A stretch of 64,000 bases of DNA from Rouxiella aceris (GTDB lineage Bacteria > Pseudomonadota > Gammaproteobacteria > Enterobacterales > Enterobacteriaceae), in NCBI RefSeq assembly GCF_012933545.1, contig NZ_JAADJU010000002.1:124001-188000 (forward strand), given 5' to 3'. The notes beneath the pieces are model-generated. The model saw only the letters and a program-made list of their open reading frames with translations. It was not told the origin of the DNA and made no database searches. The translations under genes were made by a program, and so were the position numbers. Below are positions 40,807 through 51,270 of the stretch, one piece after another (within the stretch, counting starts at the first letter, position 1; every line of letters begins with the position of its first letter).

Positions 40807-41057
40807 TGGCACATTCAGAGACGGCGCCGCGCGAAGCGGAGGGAGACGCTTTTGGCTCCCGACCGAGCAAGGGGACTGCGTAGCAGCGCGGCTCGTGCCA
40901 CGCTCGGAGTGACTGAAACATAGCCGGTAATAGGCAGCAGACAAATCAAAGACACCAAAAGGCCCAGGATTGTTAAGGAGCGGGCCAGCGCTCCTTAACT
41001 CGGTTCGGCACAGTCGGTTAAGCTGCCACTACAATGATAAAACCGAAACAGCTCCTC
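40807..41057 (+). repeat. 250-bp repeat, copy C
   Basis: Begins exactly 420 bases after copy B. One hairpin reads GCGT-AGCA-GCGC, keeping the pair as U-G on the plus strand. Confidence 0.88.
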
Positions 41058-41218
41058 TAAAGCCAATGGTCTTTTAAGCCAAGAAATTGCCATTTAAGCT
41101 AAAACCGAAGCAACTCCTCATAGCCCATTGACTTTAAACCAAAAATTGCCATTTAAGCCCAACCCGATACAGCTCCTCTAAAGCCAATTGACTTTAAAGC
41201 AAAATTGCCATTTAAGCC
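41041..41218 (+). repeat. 60-bp repeat, units 5 to 7 in tandem
   Basis: Units begin at 41041, 41102 and 41162. The last ends at the right boundary of the block, about 55 bases before the yajR stop. Between them, ACAATCC is repeated three times (41246-41268). Confidence 0.8.
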
Positions 41219-41272
41219 TAAAACTTACCCCACGCCGTGCGCGCAGCACAATCCACAATCCACAATCCCTCG

Positions 41273-42637
41273 TCAGGATTGGCTGACCAGCGCCTCTAAT
41301 GCCTGCCTGTTGGTCTGTTTGGTATCCACCTTCACATAGGCACTGAGCTCTGCCACCACCACCACCACATCCGCTACACCTGGCTGCGCTTTAATGCGTG
41401 TTTCCAGCATTGCGTCGTTGGCGACCTGTTCAGAAAGCGTAATGCGCAGACTGCTGACATAAGGCGGTTCTGTCATGGTGGCGCTGACCAGGAACCACAC
41501 TACAGCAATTGCCGCGCAGGCGATAAATACCGCGCCGGCACCGGCATGACCAAAAATAAATCCACCCAGACTGCCGCCTATGGCCACGCCAATAAACTGG
41601 CTGGTGGAGTACAAACCCATCGCAGTACCTTTATATCCAGCTGGCGATTCCTTGCTGATCAGCGAAGGCAGAATGGCTTCCATCACGTTAAACGCCAGAA
41701 AAAACAGCTGAATACCGGCCACGATCACCCAGAGATGATAACCGGCAAACCATAGCACCAGCTCGGCCAGCAAAATGACCAACACACAGGCCATAAACAC
41801 TTGCTTCATATGGCGCTTTTTCTCGGCGTAAATAATCACCGGAATCACCGCCACAAAGGAAATCAACATGGTCACCAGATAGACGCGCCAGTGTTCGCTC
41901 GGCGGAAATCCGGCTTGCGCCATCACCTGTGGCAGCACCACAAAACTCGACATCAGCAAAATATGCAGACAAAGAATGCCAAAGTTGAGCTTTAGCAATT
42001 TAGTGTTGGTCAACAGCTTGCTGAAACTGCCTTTGACCATGCTCGACTCGCGATTAAGCATATGAGTGGCAGGGGAGGGCACCACGGCAACAGTGATAAT
42101 AATCCCCCCAATCGTCAGCACCGCAATGGCCCAAAACAGCGCATGTAAACCCCATGCATGGGTGATGATCGGACCCAACACCATGGCAATGGCAAACGTA
42201 ATACCAAAGCTGATGCCAATAAAGGCCATCGCCTTGGTGCGATTTTGTTCCCGAGTCAGATCCGAGAGCAGAGCCATCACCGCCGCCGCAATCGCGCCGG
42301 AACCCTGCAGGGCACGACCGATGATCACCCCCCAGATAGAGTCAGTCATGGCTGCAACCAGGCTGCCAAGGGTGAAAATCAACAGCCCGAAAATAATAAG
42401 CGGCTTACGCCCGACACGGTCGGAAAGCAGCCCGAAAGGGATCTGGAAAATGGCCTGTGCCAGACCGTAAATCCCAATGGCAATACCGATAAGGGTTTCA
42501 GAGGCTCCCGCCAACGACATGCCGTAAGTGGTCAAAACGGGTAAAACCATAAACATGCCAAGCATGCGTAATGAGAAAACGGTGCCAAGACCCCAGGTAG
42601 CCCGACTTTCCTGCCGGGTCATTTGATTATCGTTCAT
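41273..42637 (-). CDS. yajR: MFS transporter YajR with C-terminal YAM domain
   Basis: 454 residues, the E. coli length. Twelve membrane segments form the major facilitator fold. Motif A is seen in GLLSDRVGRKPLI (about residues 70-82). After residue about 385 a soluble ferredoxin-like YAM domain follows (EQVANDAMLETRIKAQPGV). It is an inner membrane proton-driven efflux transporter whose substrate is not known. It stands alone downstream of the cyo operon. Its 3' end faces the repeat block. Confidence 0.95.
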   Translation of the reverse strand: MNDNQMTRQESRATWGLGTVFSLRMLGMFMVLPVLTTYGMSLAGASETLIGIAIGIYGLAQAIFQIPFGLLSDRVGRKPLIIFGLLIFTLGSLVAAMTDSIWGVIIGRALQGSGAIAAAVMALLSDLTREQNRTKAMAFIGISFGITFAIAMVLGPIITHAWGLHALFWAIAVLTIGGIIITVAVVPSPATHMLNRESSMVKGSFSKLLTNTKLLKLNFGILCLHILLMSSFVVLPQVMAQAGFPPSEHWRVYLVTMLISFVAVIPVIIYAEKKRHMKQVFMACVLVILLAELVLWFAGYHLWVIVAGIQLFFLAFNVMEAILPSLISKESPAGYKGTAMGLYSTSQFIGVAIGGSLGGFIFGHAGAGAVFIACAAIAVVWFLVSATMTEPPYVSSLRITLSEQVANDAMLETRIKAQPGVADVVVVVAELSAYVKVDTKQTNRQALEALVSQS

Positions 42638-42782
42638 TGCTACCTCAAAATTACAAACAGCGACATTGTAGTGTCTTTTTTATATGCAGGTAAATTGCTC
42701 GATGTTTAGCAGATATTTCCGTTTTCGCAAGGCGGCGAGAAACCCTGCCAAGGAACGAATGGCAGAGCAGATAACGCAGTGA

Positions 42783-42821
42783 GAAAAAACAAAAAAAATG
42801 GCCAGTATCGCTACCGGCCAT
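42783..42821 (-). terminator. Terminator of cyoABCDE
   Basis: Read on the minus strand, ATGGCCGGTA and TACTGGCCAT pair (one G-U) around GCGA and are followed by a long T-rich tail. Confidence 0.85.
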
Positions 42822-42860
42822 GGTGTGAATCTCTTTTCCTGCCCCTGGCAGCCTAAGGGC

Positions 42861-43751
42861 TTACCAGACGTAGGTCAGCATGCTATTTGGGGCGGCGGTA
42901 TTGAAGTCGATAGACATCATTACGCTTAGCGACGTGATAGCAATGATTGAGAAAACAAAAAGCTTTCTCGCCCAAATACTGTCGTTTTCCGCTTTATAGC
43001 CTTTAAGGGCCATACCCAGCCACCACACGCTGACTGCGGCGGCGACGATCAGGTATTTATAACCCGCATAACCGCTGAGGGTCAGCATCAGGGTGGCAAT
43101 CATAAACGCCAGGATATAGACGGTAATATGATGTTTGGCAACCGCCACCCCTTTCACCACCGGCAGAACCGGAATATTTGCTGCCTGATAATCTTTAAAG
43201 CGGAAGATGGCAATCGCATAGGAGTGCGGCATCTGCCACAGGCTGAAGATCGATAACAGGATCAACGCGCCGGTATCGAACTGGCCGCTGACGGCGCAGT
43301 ATCCGATAACCGGCGGCGCTGCGCCGGATAAGCTACCAATCAGTGTGCCGTAGACGGAGTTGCGCTTCATATACAGGCTATAAACCCCGACATAAACCAC
43401 AAAGCCCATTACCGCTAACCACATAGACAGCGGGTTAGCGCCAAAGTACAGCAACACAAAGCCCAAAATACCCAGGATAGTCGCGTAAACCAGGGTGGTT
43501 TTCGGCGTTATAAGTCCTTTTACCAGAACTCGGTTCTTCGTTCTTTCCATTACCTTGTCGATGTCACGGTCAATGTAGTTGTTAAATACACAGCCCGAGG
43601 CGACAACCAAGGAGACGCCAACAAAAGCAGCGAGAAAGAGAGGGAAATCGATGCTTCCTTTGGAAGCAAGGAGGAATCCCCCGACGACAGAAATTAAATT
43701 ACCGAAAATAATTCCTGGTTTAGTTACTTGCAGGTATTTCTTAATCATCAC
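42861..43751 (-). CDS. cyoE: Protoheme IX farnesyltransferase (heme O synthase) CyoE
   Basis: 296 residues, with about nine membrane helices of the UbiA family. Aspartate-rich prenyl-binding motifs are [18 protein letters not shown] (about residues 57-74) and a second near [12 protein letters not shown]. It attaches farnesyl from IspA's product to heme B to make heme O for the binuclear centre of CyoB. It is last in the cyoABCDE operon. Confidence 0.97.
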   Translation of the reverse strand: MMIKKYLQVTKPGIIFGNLISVVGGFLLASKGSIDFPLFLAAFVGVSLVVASGCVFNNYIDRDIDKVMERTKNRVLVKGLITPKTTLVYATILGILGFVLLYFGANPLSMWLAVMGFVVYVGVYSLYMKRNSVYGTLIGSLSGAAPPVIGYCAVSGQFDTGALILLSIFSLWQMPHSYAIAIFRFKDYQAANIPVLPVVKGVAVAKHHITVYILAFMIATLMLTLSGYAGYKYLIVAAAVSVWWLGMALKGYKAENDSIWARKLFVFSIIAITSLSVMMSIDFNTAAPNSMLTYVW

Positions 43752-43765
43752 ATGCAGCTCGGCTT

Positions 43766-44098
43766 TTAACTGACCATCATATTGACGTTGAGGTTATACA
43801 TAATCCACAGGGAGCCAACAACGACGATAAAGATAATCACAACGGTGAACAGGAAGGCCACCAGGTTCCAGCGATCTTCTGACGATGTATTCATATGCAG
43901 GAAGAACACCAGATGCACCACAATCTGGATCACTGCCGACGCGACGACTGTTCCCACGATTAATGAGTGTGATGCGCTATCGCTCATTACCATTGCAAAT
44001 GGGATAACCGTCAGGATAACCGACAGAACGAAGCCAATCATGTATGACTTCAGGCTACCGTGGCTTGCGCCGCCGTGGGAGGTTGCTGAATGGCTCAT
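43766..44098 (-). CDS. cyoD: Cytochrome bo3 ubiquinol oxidase subunit IV (CyoD)
   Basis: 110 residues from the ATG at 44098, whose ATGA overlaps the cyoC stop. The frame opens upstream at 44137, inside cyoC, without support. Three membrane helices. A His/Ser/Gly-rich N-terminus ([14 protein letters not shown]) precedes [13 protein letters not shown]. It helps assembly and Cu(B) insertion in the oxidase. Confidence 0.96.
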   Translation of the reverse strand: MSHSATSHGGASHGSLKSYMIGFVLSVILTVIPFAMVMSDSASHSLIVGTVVASAVIQIVVHLVFFLHMNTSSEDRWNLVAFLFTVVIIFIVVVGSLWIMYNLNVNMMVS

Positions 44099-44712
44099 GA
44101 CAGGACTCCCATCAGATAAACTACGGTGAATACACAAATCCAGACCACATCAAGGAAGTGCCAGAACAGACTCAGACACATCAGACGGGTTTGGTTGACG
44201 CTGGTCAGACCGCGACGGCTTACCTGGACGATCATCACCAGGATCCAGATCAGACCGCAGGTTACGTGCAGACCGTGGGTGGCAACCAGCGCAAAGAAGC
44301 CAGACAGGAAGCCACTACGTTGCGGACCAAAACCTTCGGCAATCAGGTGATGGAACTCATAGAGTTCCATGCCGATAAAGCCGAGACCAAACAGGAAGGT
44401 CAGGAACAGCCAGCCTTTAACAGCCGCGGTGTTGCCTTTGTTCATGCCCAGCATAGCGAAGCCGTAAGTAATACTACTTAACAGCAGGCAGAAGGTTTCT
44501 ACCAGAACGAATGGCAGTTCAAAAATATCTTTACCAGAAGGACCGCCAGCGGTCCCATGTACCAGTACTGCGTAAGTTGCAAACAGACTTGCAAAGAGTA
44601 CGCAGTCACTCATCAGGTAAATCCAGAAGCCAAAGACTTTGGTCTCACCCGCATCGTGGTGCCCATGCTCTGCATGGGCCGCGCTATGGTTAGTCAGAGA
44701 ATCAGTTGACAT
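44095..44712 (-). CDS. cyoC: Cytochrome bo3 ubiquinol oxidase subunit III (CyoC)
   Basis: 205 residues with five membrane helices and the conserved segments [21 protein letters not shown] and [19 protein letters not shown]. It supports the CyoB catalytic subunit. It overlaps cyoB by 11 bases and cyoD by 4. Confidence 0.97.
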   Translation of the reverse strand: MSTDSLTNHSAAHAEHGHHDAGETKVFGFWIYLMSDCVLFASLFATYAVLVHGTAGGPSGKDIFELPFVLVETFCLLLSSITYGFAMLGMNKGNTAAVKGWLFLTFLFGLGFIGMELYEFHHLIAEGFGPQRSGFLSGFFALVATHGLHVTCGLIWILVMIVQVSRRGLTSVNQTRLMCLSLFWHFLDVVWICVFTVVYLMGVLS

Positions 44713-46693
44713 GTTTCACGCCCGCTTTGCTGATTTGTTCATAATGTTGGTTTTCAATACGCTCAACTTCTTCTACCGAGACGTAATAATCAACATCCTC
44801 ATCGAAGCTTTTCCAGATCCAGGAGATGGCAATACCCAGTAAGCCGACAATCACCAGCCACCAGATGTCCCAGATGGCCGCGAAACCTGCCGCCAGCGTA
44901 AACATACAGATAATAAAACCTGCGCCGCTGTTTTTAGGCATATGGATGGTTTCATATTTGGCGGGTTTCTTGTATGCCGTGCCTTTCTCTTTCATGTCCC
45001 AGAACTCATCACGGTCGTGAATGTGCGGCACGATGGCGAAGTTATAGAACGGAGGTGGAGAAGAGGTAGACCATTCCAGAGTACGTGCACCCCATGGGTC
45101 ACCGGTCAGATCGCGATTTTGTTCACGGTCACGGATGCTGACAAAGATCATGATGAACTGGCAGAGGATACCGCAGGCAATCAGCGCGGCACCACAGGCA
45201 GCCACCACCAGCAAGGTGTGGAACTGTGGATCAATGTTTTGGCTCAGACGACGGGTCATACCCATAAAGCCCAGAGCGTACAGCGGCATAAAGGCAACGA
45301 AGAAGCCGATGATCCAGAACCAGAAACCACGGATACCCCATTTTTCGTTCAGCGTGAAGCCGAAAGATTTAGGGAACCAGTAGGTCAGGCCGGCAAAGCA
45401 ACCAAAGACCACGCCGCCGATGATGACGTTATGGAAGTGGGCAATCAGGAACAGACTGTTGTGCAGCACAAAGTCGGCGCCAGGCACTGCCAACAGCACA
45501 CCGGTCATACCGCCCACCGAGAAGGTGACGATAAAGCCAATGGTCCACAGCATTGCCGCGTTCAGCGTGATACGACCCTGATACATGGTGAACAGCCAGT
45601 TGAAGATTTTTACCCCGGTCGGGATAGAAATAATCATCGTCATAATACCGAAGAAGGCATTGACGTTGGCACCTGAACCCATGGTAAAGAAGTGGTGCAG
45701 CCAAACCACGAACGCCAGGATGGTGATGGCAATGGTTGCCCATACCAGCGAGGTGTAACCAAACAGGCGTTTTTTCGAGAAGGTGGCGGTAACTTCAGAG
45801 AACACACCAAACACTGGCAGAACAAGGATATACACTTCCGGATGGCCCCAGGCCCAAATCAGGTTGATGTACATCATCATGTTGCCGCCCATATCATTGG
45901 TAAAGAAATGGGTGCCCAGGTAGCGGTCAAGCGTCAGCAGTGCAATGGTCACGGTCAGGATCGGGAACGAAATAATGATCAGAACGTTGGTGCACAGTGC
46001 AGCCCAGGTAAATACCGGCATTTTCATCAGCGGCATACCAGGCGCACGCATCTTCATGATGGTGGCAAAGAAGTTAACACCGGTCAGCAAGGTCCCGATA
46101 CCGGATATTTGCAGACTCCATATCCAGTAATCGACCCCCACGCCCGGGCTGTATAACTTACCTGACAACGGCGGATAGGCTAACCAACCGGTCTGTGCAA
46201 ACTCACCAATCCCCAGAGAGATATTGATCAGCACCACAGCAATAGCGGTAAACCAGAAGCTAATGTTGTTCAGGAAAGGGAAGGCAACGTCACGTGCACC
46301 AATCTGTAGCGGTACTACCACGTTCATCAGACCAATAACGAACGGCATTGCCATGAAGAAAATCATGATCACGCCGTGCGCGGTAAAGATTTGGTCGTAG
46401 TGATGAGGTGGCAGGAAGCCAGGGCTGCCGGCTGACGCCATAACCTGTTGGCTACGCATCATAATGGCATCGGCAAAGCCGCGGATCAGCATCACCATCG
46501 CCAGGATGATGTACATGATGCCCAGTTTTTTATGATCGACGGAGGTTATCCACTCAGACCACAGATACTTCCATTTACCGAAATAAGTAATTGCCGCCAC
46601 CACGGCGATACCGCCGAGGATAATTGCGGCAACAGTCACCATGACGATTGGTACGTCGAATGGAATGTCACTTAGCGTTAGTTTTCCGAACAT
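44702..46693 (-). CDS. cyoB: Cytochrome bo3 ubiquinol oxidase subunit I (CyoB)
   Basis: 663 residues with about fifteen membrane helices. Heme and copper ligands lie in [11 protein letters not shown] (His for heme b), [17 protein letters not shown] (Cu(B) His, followed by the Tyr-containing helix), WLHHFFTMG (two Cu(B) His), and [11 protein letters not shown] (heme O and heme b His). It oxidises ubiquinol, reduces oxygen to water and pumps protons. It is preceded by cyoA with a 3-base gap. Confidence 0.98.
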   Translation of the reverse strand: MFGKLTLSDIPFDVPIVMVTVAAIILGGIAVVAAITYFGKWKYLWSEWITSVDHKKLGIMYIILAMVMLIRGFADAIMMRSQQVMASAGSPGFLPPHHYDQIFTAHGVIMIFFMAMPFVIGLMNVVVPLQIGARDVAFPFLNNISFWFTAIAVVLINISLGIGEFAQTGWLAYPPLSGKLYSPGVGVDYWIWSLQISGIGTLLTGVNFFATIMKMRAPGMPLMKMPVFTWAALCTNVLIIISFPILTVTIALLTLDRYLGTHFFTNDMGGNMMMYINLIWAWGHPEVYILVLPVFGVFSEVTATFSKKRLFGYTSLVWATIAITILAFVVWLHHFFTMGSGANVNAFFGIMTMIISIPTGVKIFNWLFTMYQGRITLNAAMLWTIGFIVTFSVGGMTGVLLAVPGADFVLHNSLFLIAHFHNVIIGGVVFGCFAGLTYWFPKSFGFTLNEKWGIRGFWFWIIGFFVAFMPLYALGFMGMTRRLSQNIDPQFHTLLVVAACGAALIACGILCQFIMIFVSIRDREQNRDLTGDPWGARTLEWSTSSPPPFYNFAIVPHIHDRDEFWDMKEKGTAYKKPAKYETIHMPKNSGAGFIICMFTLAAGFAAIWDIWWLVIVGLLGIAISWIWKSFDEDVDYYVSVEEVERIENQHYEQISKAGVKHVN

Positions 46694-46696
46694 CTT

Positions 46697-47650
46697 TTAT
46701 TCCCCGGCTCCGGCAGTGTGAGACTTATCACCCATATCCATGCCTTTCATGTCTGTGCCGGCTGGCATAGGCATAGTCTGGCCACCTGGCATTTTCATGT
46801 CATGCGAATATTGGCCAATGATTTCTTTAAACATATCCGGCTGCACGGTAGAGAAGTATTCGACTGGGTTGTCGATACTGTCGGCGGCCAGTTTTTTGAA
46901 ATCATCCATTGTCGCTAATTGATTTGGCGCTTGCTTGACCTTGGCAACCCACGAATCAAAATCGGCACGAGTCGGTGTCGCAATGGTATTGAACTTCATA
47001 CCGGAGAAGCCGCGACCACTGTAGCTTGCCGAGATGCCTTTATAGGTACCGGCTTCATTTGCAATCAAATGCAACTGAGTCTGCATACCCGCCATCGCGT
47101 AAATCTGTCCACCTAACTGCGGGATAAAGAACGAGTTCATTACCGAGTTGGACGTCACTTTGAACTGAACCGGTACATCTTTAGGGATAACCAATTCGTT
47201 AACCGTGGCAATACCTTGTTCCGGATAGATAAACAACCATTTCCAGTCCAGGGAGACCACTTCAACGGTCATCGGTTTTTCATTGCTGACGATAGGTTTG
47301 AACGGGTCAAGCGCATGGGTGGTTTTCCAGGTTATCGTTGCCAGGATGGCAATAATGATAATTGGAATCGTCCAGACGACGGCTTCAACTTTGTTGGAGT
47401 GTGACCAATTAGGACTGTACTTGGCGTTTGTATTAGAAGCGCGATACTTCCATGCAAAAGCAAAGGCCATAATGATTACTGGTATAACAACGATCAACAT
47501 TAATCCGATCGCCGTCAGAATCAGCGTTCTTTGCTCAAGTCCAATTGCTCCCTTGGGATCCATCAGTGCCGTATTGCAGCCACTTAACATTACAGTGGAT
47601 GCAAATATAGACAACATCCCAATACTTTTATTGTATTTCTTAAGTCTCAT
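46697..47650 (-). CDS. cyoA: Cytochrome bo3 ubiquinol oxidase subunit II (CyoA), lipoprotein
   Basis: 317 residues. A lipoprotein signal has the lipobox LSGC (Cys near residue 25), two membrane helices follow (about 45-65 and 90-110), then a periplasmic cupredoxin domain lacking the CuA ligands, as usual in quinol oxidases. The C-terminus is rich in Met and Gly ([22 protein letters not shown]). It is the first gene of the operon. Confidence 0.97.
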   Translation of the reverse strand: MRLKKYNKSIGMLSIFASTVMLSGCNTALMDPKGAIGLEQRTLILTAIGLMLIVVIPVIIMAFAFAWKYRASNTNAKYSPNWSHSNKVEAVVWTIPIIIIAILATITWKTTHALDPFKPIVSNEKPMTVEVVSLDWKWLFIYPEQGIATVNELVIPKDVPVQFKVTSNSVMNSFFIPQLGGQIYAMAGMQTQLHLIANEAGTYKGISASYSGRGFSGMKFNTIATPTRADFDSWVAKVKQAPNQLATMDDFKKLAADSIDNPVEYFSTVQPDMFKEIIGQYSHDMKMPGGQTMPMPAGTDMKGMDMGDKSHTAGAGE

Positions 47651-48192
47651 CTAACGACCTCAATAACAGGGCTCTATTGTCGCTTCATGTGTGCGGGCAT
47701 TTTACGGGAAGGTTGCAGTACTGTAAACACGCTTCAGGTAGTGTAAACGTGTGTCTAACACTTTATGTTAACGAAGTCACAAATGTTACGGTAAGTGACA
47801 ATTTCCTTGTGGCAACAGTATGTTGCGTCACACTGTGACACTATCTGGAACAAAAACAAGGTATAGCACCAGTATGGATTTTGAGTGCCTTTGTTTAATG
47901 TTCATCATAGGTATTAATTATGTAAACAAAATGTTGTGTTGTAGTGAAAATTAAATTAAAAAAAAGATGAAAAAAAATTGCATTTAAGACGATAGGGTAG
48001 CCGGAAATAATATTATATTTGTGTTACGGAATATCTAAAATTAACGTGATTTATTCAAATCATTAACCTGATTACAACGGTATGGTTTCAGAATAAACAT
48101 CATTGTGCACCTGAAAAATGGGCGAAAATCGGAGCAAAGTCGCAACGATTAAATCCAGTGTAGCCGAGATTTTTATCATAGCCAGAAAGTAC
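47651..48192. other. Long A+T-rich regulatory region upstream of cyoA
   Basis: 542 bases without a gene between ampG and cyoA. In E. coli the corresponding region binds ArcA, Fnr and other oxygen-related regulators. Here TGTTAACG (47766-47773) and CACACTGTGACAC (47830-47842) are the only hints, and neither is a convincing match. Confidence 0.4.
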
Positions 48193-49671
48193 TTAGATTC
48201 GTTGCTGGCGACGTAAAGCCAGAAAATCCAGCATACTGCCAAGGACAATGCCTGTCAGGCAAAATATACTGCCCAATTGCACAATTTTTGTTGCCATTGC
48301 TGACCACGGAGTCCAGTTAAGACCGTCGCTGATCAGCATCAGCAGCCAGCAGGCGACCAGGACGCTCCCCGCAAGAAGCAGACGCAGCGCCCAACGATAG
48401 GCCCTGGCAAAGTAGATGCGCGGTAAAAAGTTTTCGCTCTCCTGGGTATGCAGCAGGGTTTGGCGACATAGCCCCAGCAGCACTAAACCGGGTAGCGAAG
48501 CAATAATAGAAAACAGATAGAACAGCGGCCAGCCATTGGCGGCAACGAACCAGCCGGCTATTGGGCCAACGTAGACGCGCCCAACGGCGGACAGCGCGGA
48601 GAGCAGGGCAAACTGCGTGGCGGAAAAGGATTTATTGCATAGCGCCATTAATAAGGCAACAAACGCCGCTGTCCCCATGCCGCCACACAGGTTTTCAACG
48701 AAAATCGCCGCGCCCATCGAGTAAAGATGTTTGTCGGTGATCGCCAGGATCCAATAACCGGCGTTGGACACCCCCTGTAAAATACCAAACAGCATCAGAG
48801 CGCGAAACAGACTCAGTCGCTGCATCAACACCCCACCCAGCAGGGCGCCGACGATGGTGGCCAGCAGGCCCAGCGTTTTATTCACCAGACCCACTTCGCC
48901 AGCATCAAAACCGACACCGCGGATCAGAAAAGTGGTACTCAGACTACCGGCAAAGGCATCACCCAGTTTATACATCACGATCAACAGCAAAATCAGCCAG
49001 GCATTATTGCGACCAAAAAAGTCTTTCAGCGGGGCGACGATGGCGATCTCGATACTGGCAGGTGCCGGTCGATCCACCTCCGGTTCCGGCGCAAACAGGG
49101 TAGCGGCGACGCCGATCAGCATCAGCAGTGCCATTAACCAATAGGTATGTTGCCAGCCAAGAAAACGATCGGCCAGCCAGAGCGCCAGACCACCGGAAAC
49201 CAGCATCGCCAGCCGATAACCCAGTACCGACACCGCCGCACCGTTGCCGCGTTCTTGCGCGCTAAGCAAATCGGTTTTATAGGCGTCAAAAACAATATCC
49301 TGCGAGGCAGAAGCAAAAGCGATCAATACCGCCAGCGCCGCCAGCCAAAACAGATCTTTGGCCGGGTCCATATAGCCCATGGCGAAAATGGCTACCACTA
49401 GCAGCAGTTGCGTAATGATTAACCAACCCCGGCGGCGGCCAAAAAACGAGGGGGTATAGCGGTCCATCATTGGCGACCAGAGGAATTTAAAGACATAAGC
49501 CTGGCCAACCAGCGAAAAGATACCAATGGTTTTGAGATCGAGATTTTCCACCGTCATCCAGGCTTGCAGGGTGCCGGAAGTCAGAGCCAGCGGTAAACCC
49601 GAGGCAAAACCGAGCAACAGCAGGATCGCCGTATTCCGTTGGGTGAAAATTTTCAGGTATTGTTTCAGCAT
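48193..49671 (-). CDS. ampG: Muropeptide permease AmpG
   Basis: 492 residues from the ATG at 49671 (MLKQYLKIFTQRNTAILLLLG), as in E. coli (491). The frame to 49695 is unsupported. It is a major facilitator protein with about fourteen membrane helices, with ASQDIVFDAYKTDLL and GRRRGWLIITQLLL among the conserved blocks. It imports GlcNAc-anhydromuropeptides released during wall turnover, for recycling and for induction of AmpC-type beta-lactamases. It lies downstream of yajG on the same strand, with a hairpin between. Confidence 0.96.
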   Translation of the reverse strand: MLKQYLKIFTQRNTAILLLLGFASGLPLALTSGTLQAWMTVENLDLKTIGIFSLVGQAYVFKFLWSPMMDRYTPSFFGRRRGWLIITQLLLVVAIFAMGYMDPAKDLFWLAALAVLIAFASASQDIVFDAYKTDLLSAQERGNGAAVSVLGYRLAMLVSGGLALWLADRFLGWQHTYWLMALLMLIGVAATLFAPEPEVDRPAPASIEIAIVAPLKDFFGRNNAWLILLLIVMYKLGDAFAGSLSTTFLIRGVGFDAGEVGLVNKTLGLLATIVGALLGGVLMQRLSLFRALMLFGILQGVSNAGYWILAITDKHLYSMGAAIFVENLCGGMGTAAFVALLMALCNKSFSATQFALLSALSAVGRVYVGPIAGWFVAANGWPLFYLFSIIASLPGLVLLGLCRQTLLHTQESENFLPRIYFARAYRWALRLLLAGSVLVACWLLMLISDGLNWTPWSAMATKIVQLGSIFCLTGIVLGSMLDFLALRRQQRI

Positions 49672-49781
49672 TGCATCCGTGTTCCAGCAGGCCATTGAAA
49701 GAAGAGCGCAAAGGCATGATAAAGGATAAACAGGGATAATAAAGGAAGGATTGGTCGGGAAGGGCCAGTGAACGACAGGAA

Positions 49782-49804
49782 ACTGCCCGGCGAGACCGGG
49801 CAGT
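49782..49804 (-). terminator. Hairpin between yajG and ampG
   Basis: ACTGCCCGG and CCGGGCAGT pair perfectly around a 5-base loop. The tail has only TTTCCTG on the minus strand, so this may be a weak terminator or a processing hairpin. Confidence 0.55.
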
Positions 49805-49813
49805 GTCGAGATC

Positions 49814-50398
49814 TTAACGCGCGTTGGCTTTTACAAAGTCGCTAACGCTGGTGTCCTGAGCCATATCGGAAATCACATCACCCAGTGCAGTGTTAATCAC
49901 GTTGGTGATTTTGGCGTCGGTCGCGGTAAAGGCGCCCTGAACGTTATAGCTTGAGCGGTAATTTTTAACCTGCTTGTTGCCATTTTTTGCGGTGGCGATA
50001 ATGGAGATATCGGCTTTGGTGGTTATGTTGTAACGCAGATTACCTTCTTGCACATCGGCAAACAGGTTATTGACCACGATTTGCAGGTCAACGGTACCCT
50101 GTGGACCGACCATATAACCGCGTGCGGTCATCTGTTTTTCCAGCGCTTCTTGCAGCAGGAAACGCATATCGCGTGAAGGCGTCAGCGTGATCAACTGACC
50201 ATCGCGGTTAACCTTGGCCAGCGCTTTGTCCTGACGCACATCCGCACCATTAATACTGATAGTGACGCCCATCAGCGTTGGATCCTGGGTCGGCAAGGCA
50301 ATTTTTGGTGAAATGTTCAGGGTGTTGCTGCTGGTAGCGCAACCTGCAAGCATAAATAATGCCAGCACAGGGAAAAGAATTTTCTTCAATAAGGTCAT
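49814..50398 (-). CDS. yajG: Lipoprotein YajG
   Basis: 194 residues from the ATG at 50398. The lipobox is LAGC (Cys near residue 20). The sequence follows E. coli YajG (PTQDPTLMGVTISINGADVR, LLQEALEKQMTARGYMVGP, VSDFVKANAR at the end). It is an outer-membrane-anchored protein of unknown function in the ampG operon. An upstream ATG at 50422 is possible but unlike the family. Confidence 0.93.
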   Translation of the reverse strand: MTLLKKILFPVLALFMLAGCATSSNTLNISPKIALPTQDPTLMGVTISINGADVRQDKALAKVNRDGQLITLTPSRDMRFLLQEALEKQMTARGYMVGPQGTVDLQIVVNNLFADVQEGNLRYNITTKADISIIATAKNGNKQVKNYRSSYNVQGAFTATDAKITNVINTALGDVISDMAQDTSVSDFVKANAR

Positions 50399-50621
50399 TT
50401 TTTCAATTTTCCATCTTTTCAAAGTAAAGAGTTGGCGTGTTTTCTGTGTAAAATTGTCGACATCATAGCATTGCGCATGTTTAGCGTGCCACGGTATTGG
50501 ACCGCGGAAATGATGATTTTATCTGCAGCAGGCAAAAAAAGCGTTATTTGACCTATTATCCTGTTTTTCAAACCCCCTTCACTGTCATTTTTTGGGTTAC
50601 AATTGTGTTAATGGATTGCAG

Positions 50622-50777
50622 ATGGCCCGTTTACTGACCCGAAACGGTGCCAGCGAAACCATTACCTGGCTGGCTTGTAGCATTTTTGGATGTCTTGGCT
50701 GGATTTTGTTCGTACAGGCAATAATTTCTTTCTGCGACGAAAGAATAAACCAAAAAACAGCCTATTATTTAAGATAA
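50622..50777 (+). CDS. Possible small membrane protein (weak candidate)
   Basis: A 51-residue frame between the divergent genes yajG and bolA, with one hydrophobic segment (TWLACSIFGCLGWILFVQAI) and a charged C-terminus. It has no good ribosome site and no family I recognise. It may be chance, or a leader region of bolA. Listed so that the 434-base gap is not called empty without comment. Confidence 0.2.
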   Translation: MARLLTRNGASETITWLACSIFGCLGWILFVQAIISFCDERINQKTAYYLR

Positions 50778-50832
50778 GACGGCGAAATAGTTGGGCGCAG
50801 TTCTCTGCAAGAGTGTTTTTAAGGAGATGGCT

Positions 50833-51147
50833 ATGATTCGCGAACAAATAGAAGCAAAGTTAGCTGCAGCTTTTGAACCTGCGCACCTGGGGGTCACCGA
50901 TGAGAGTTATCGCCATAATGTGCCGGCCGGTTCGGAGAGTCATTTTAAAGTGGTAATGGTGAGCGATAAATTTGTCGGTGAACGTTTTCTTTCTCGTCAT
51001 CGTGCCATTTATGCCGTGCTGTCCGAAGAACTGGCTGGCAGTGTCCATGCCCTGGCGCTACACACCTACACCTCGAAAGAGTGGGAAGGGTTGCAGGATA
51101 CCATTCCGGCTTCCCCTCCTTGCCGTGGTGCGGGTACGTTAGCCTGA
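50833..51147 (+). CDS. bolA: Stress and morphology regulator BolA
   Basis: 104 residues from the ATG at 50833, six bases after AAGGAG. Another ATG lies at 50827. The BolA/KH-like fold is shown by [22 protein letters not shown] and [11 protein letters not shown]. The His residues can coordinate iron-sulfur clusters with monothiol glutaredoxins. It affects cell shape and biofilm in stationary phase. It is followed by its own terminator. Confidence 0.96.
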   Translation: MIREQIEAKLAAAFEPAHLGVTDESYRHNVPAGSESHFKVVMVSDKFVGERFLSRHRAIYAVLSEELAGSVHALALHTYTSKEWEGLQDTIPASPPCRGAGTLA

Positions 51148-51248
51148 AATGCGCCATTTCAGGCAAAATTGTCACTAAAACTCTATTAATCGGCAGTATC
51201 TCTGGAACTTTGCCCCCGAGTTGCTGTATTAGTAGAGGCGAATTTCGA

Positions 51249-51270
51249 AACGGCCTGCGGGCCGTTTTTG
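51249..51270 (+). terminator. Terminator of bolA
   Basis: AACGGCC (51249-51255) and GGCCGTT (51260-51266) pair around TGCG, followed by T. The rest of 51148-51564 has no gene and contains the tig promoter region. Confidence 0.75.

Noticed and set aside
40303-41218. CRISPR array in the yajQ-yajR block
   Set aside because: The repeats are about 60 bp, imperfect, often directly abutting, with no unique spacers of even size and no cas genes.
47830-47842. CRP-like site upstream of cyoA (CACACTGTGACAC)
   Set aside because: The half-sites do not have the TGTGA-N6-TCACA spacing, so this is not called.
50592-50777. Full 61-codon frame before bolA as a firm gene
   Set aside because: No ribosome site or recognised family. 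Kept only as a low-confidence 51-residue candidate from the inner ATG.
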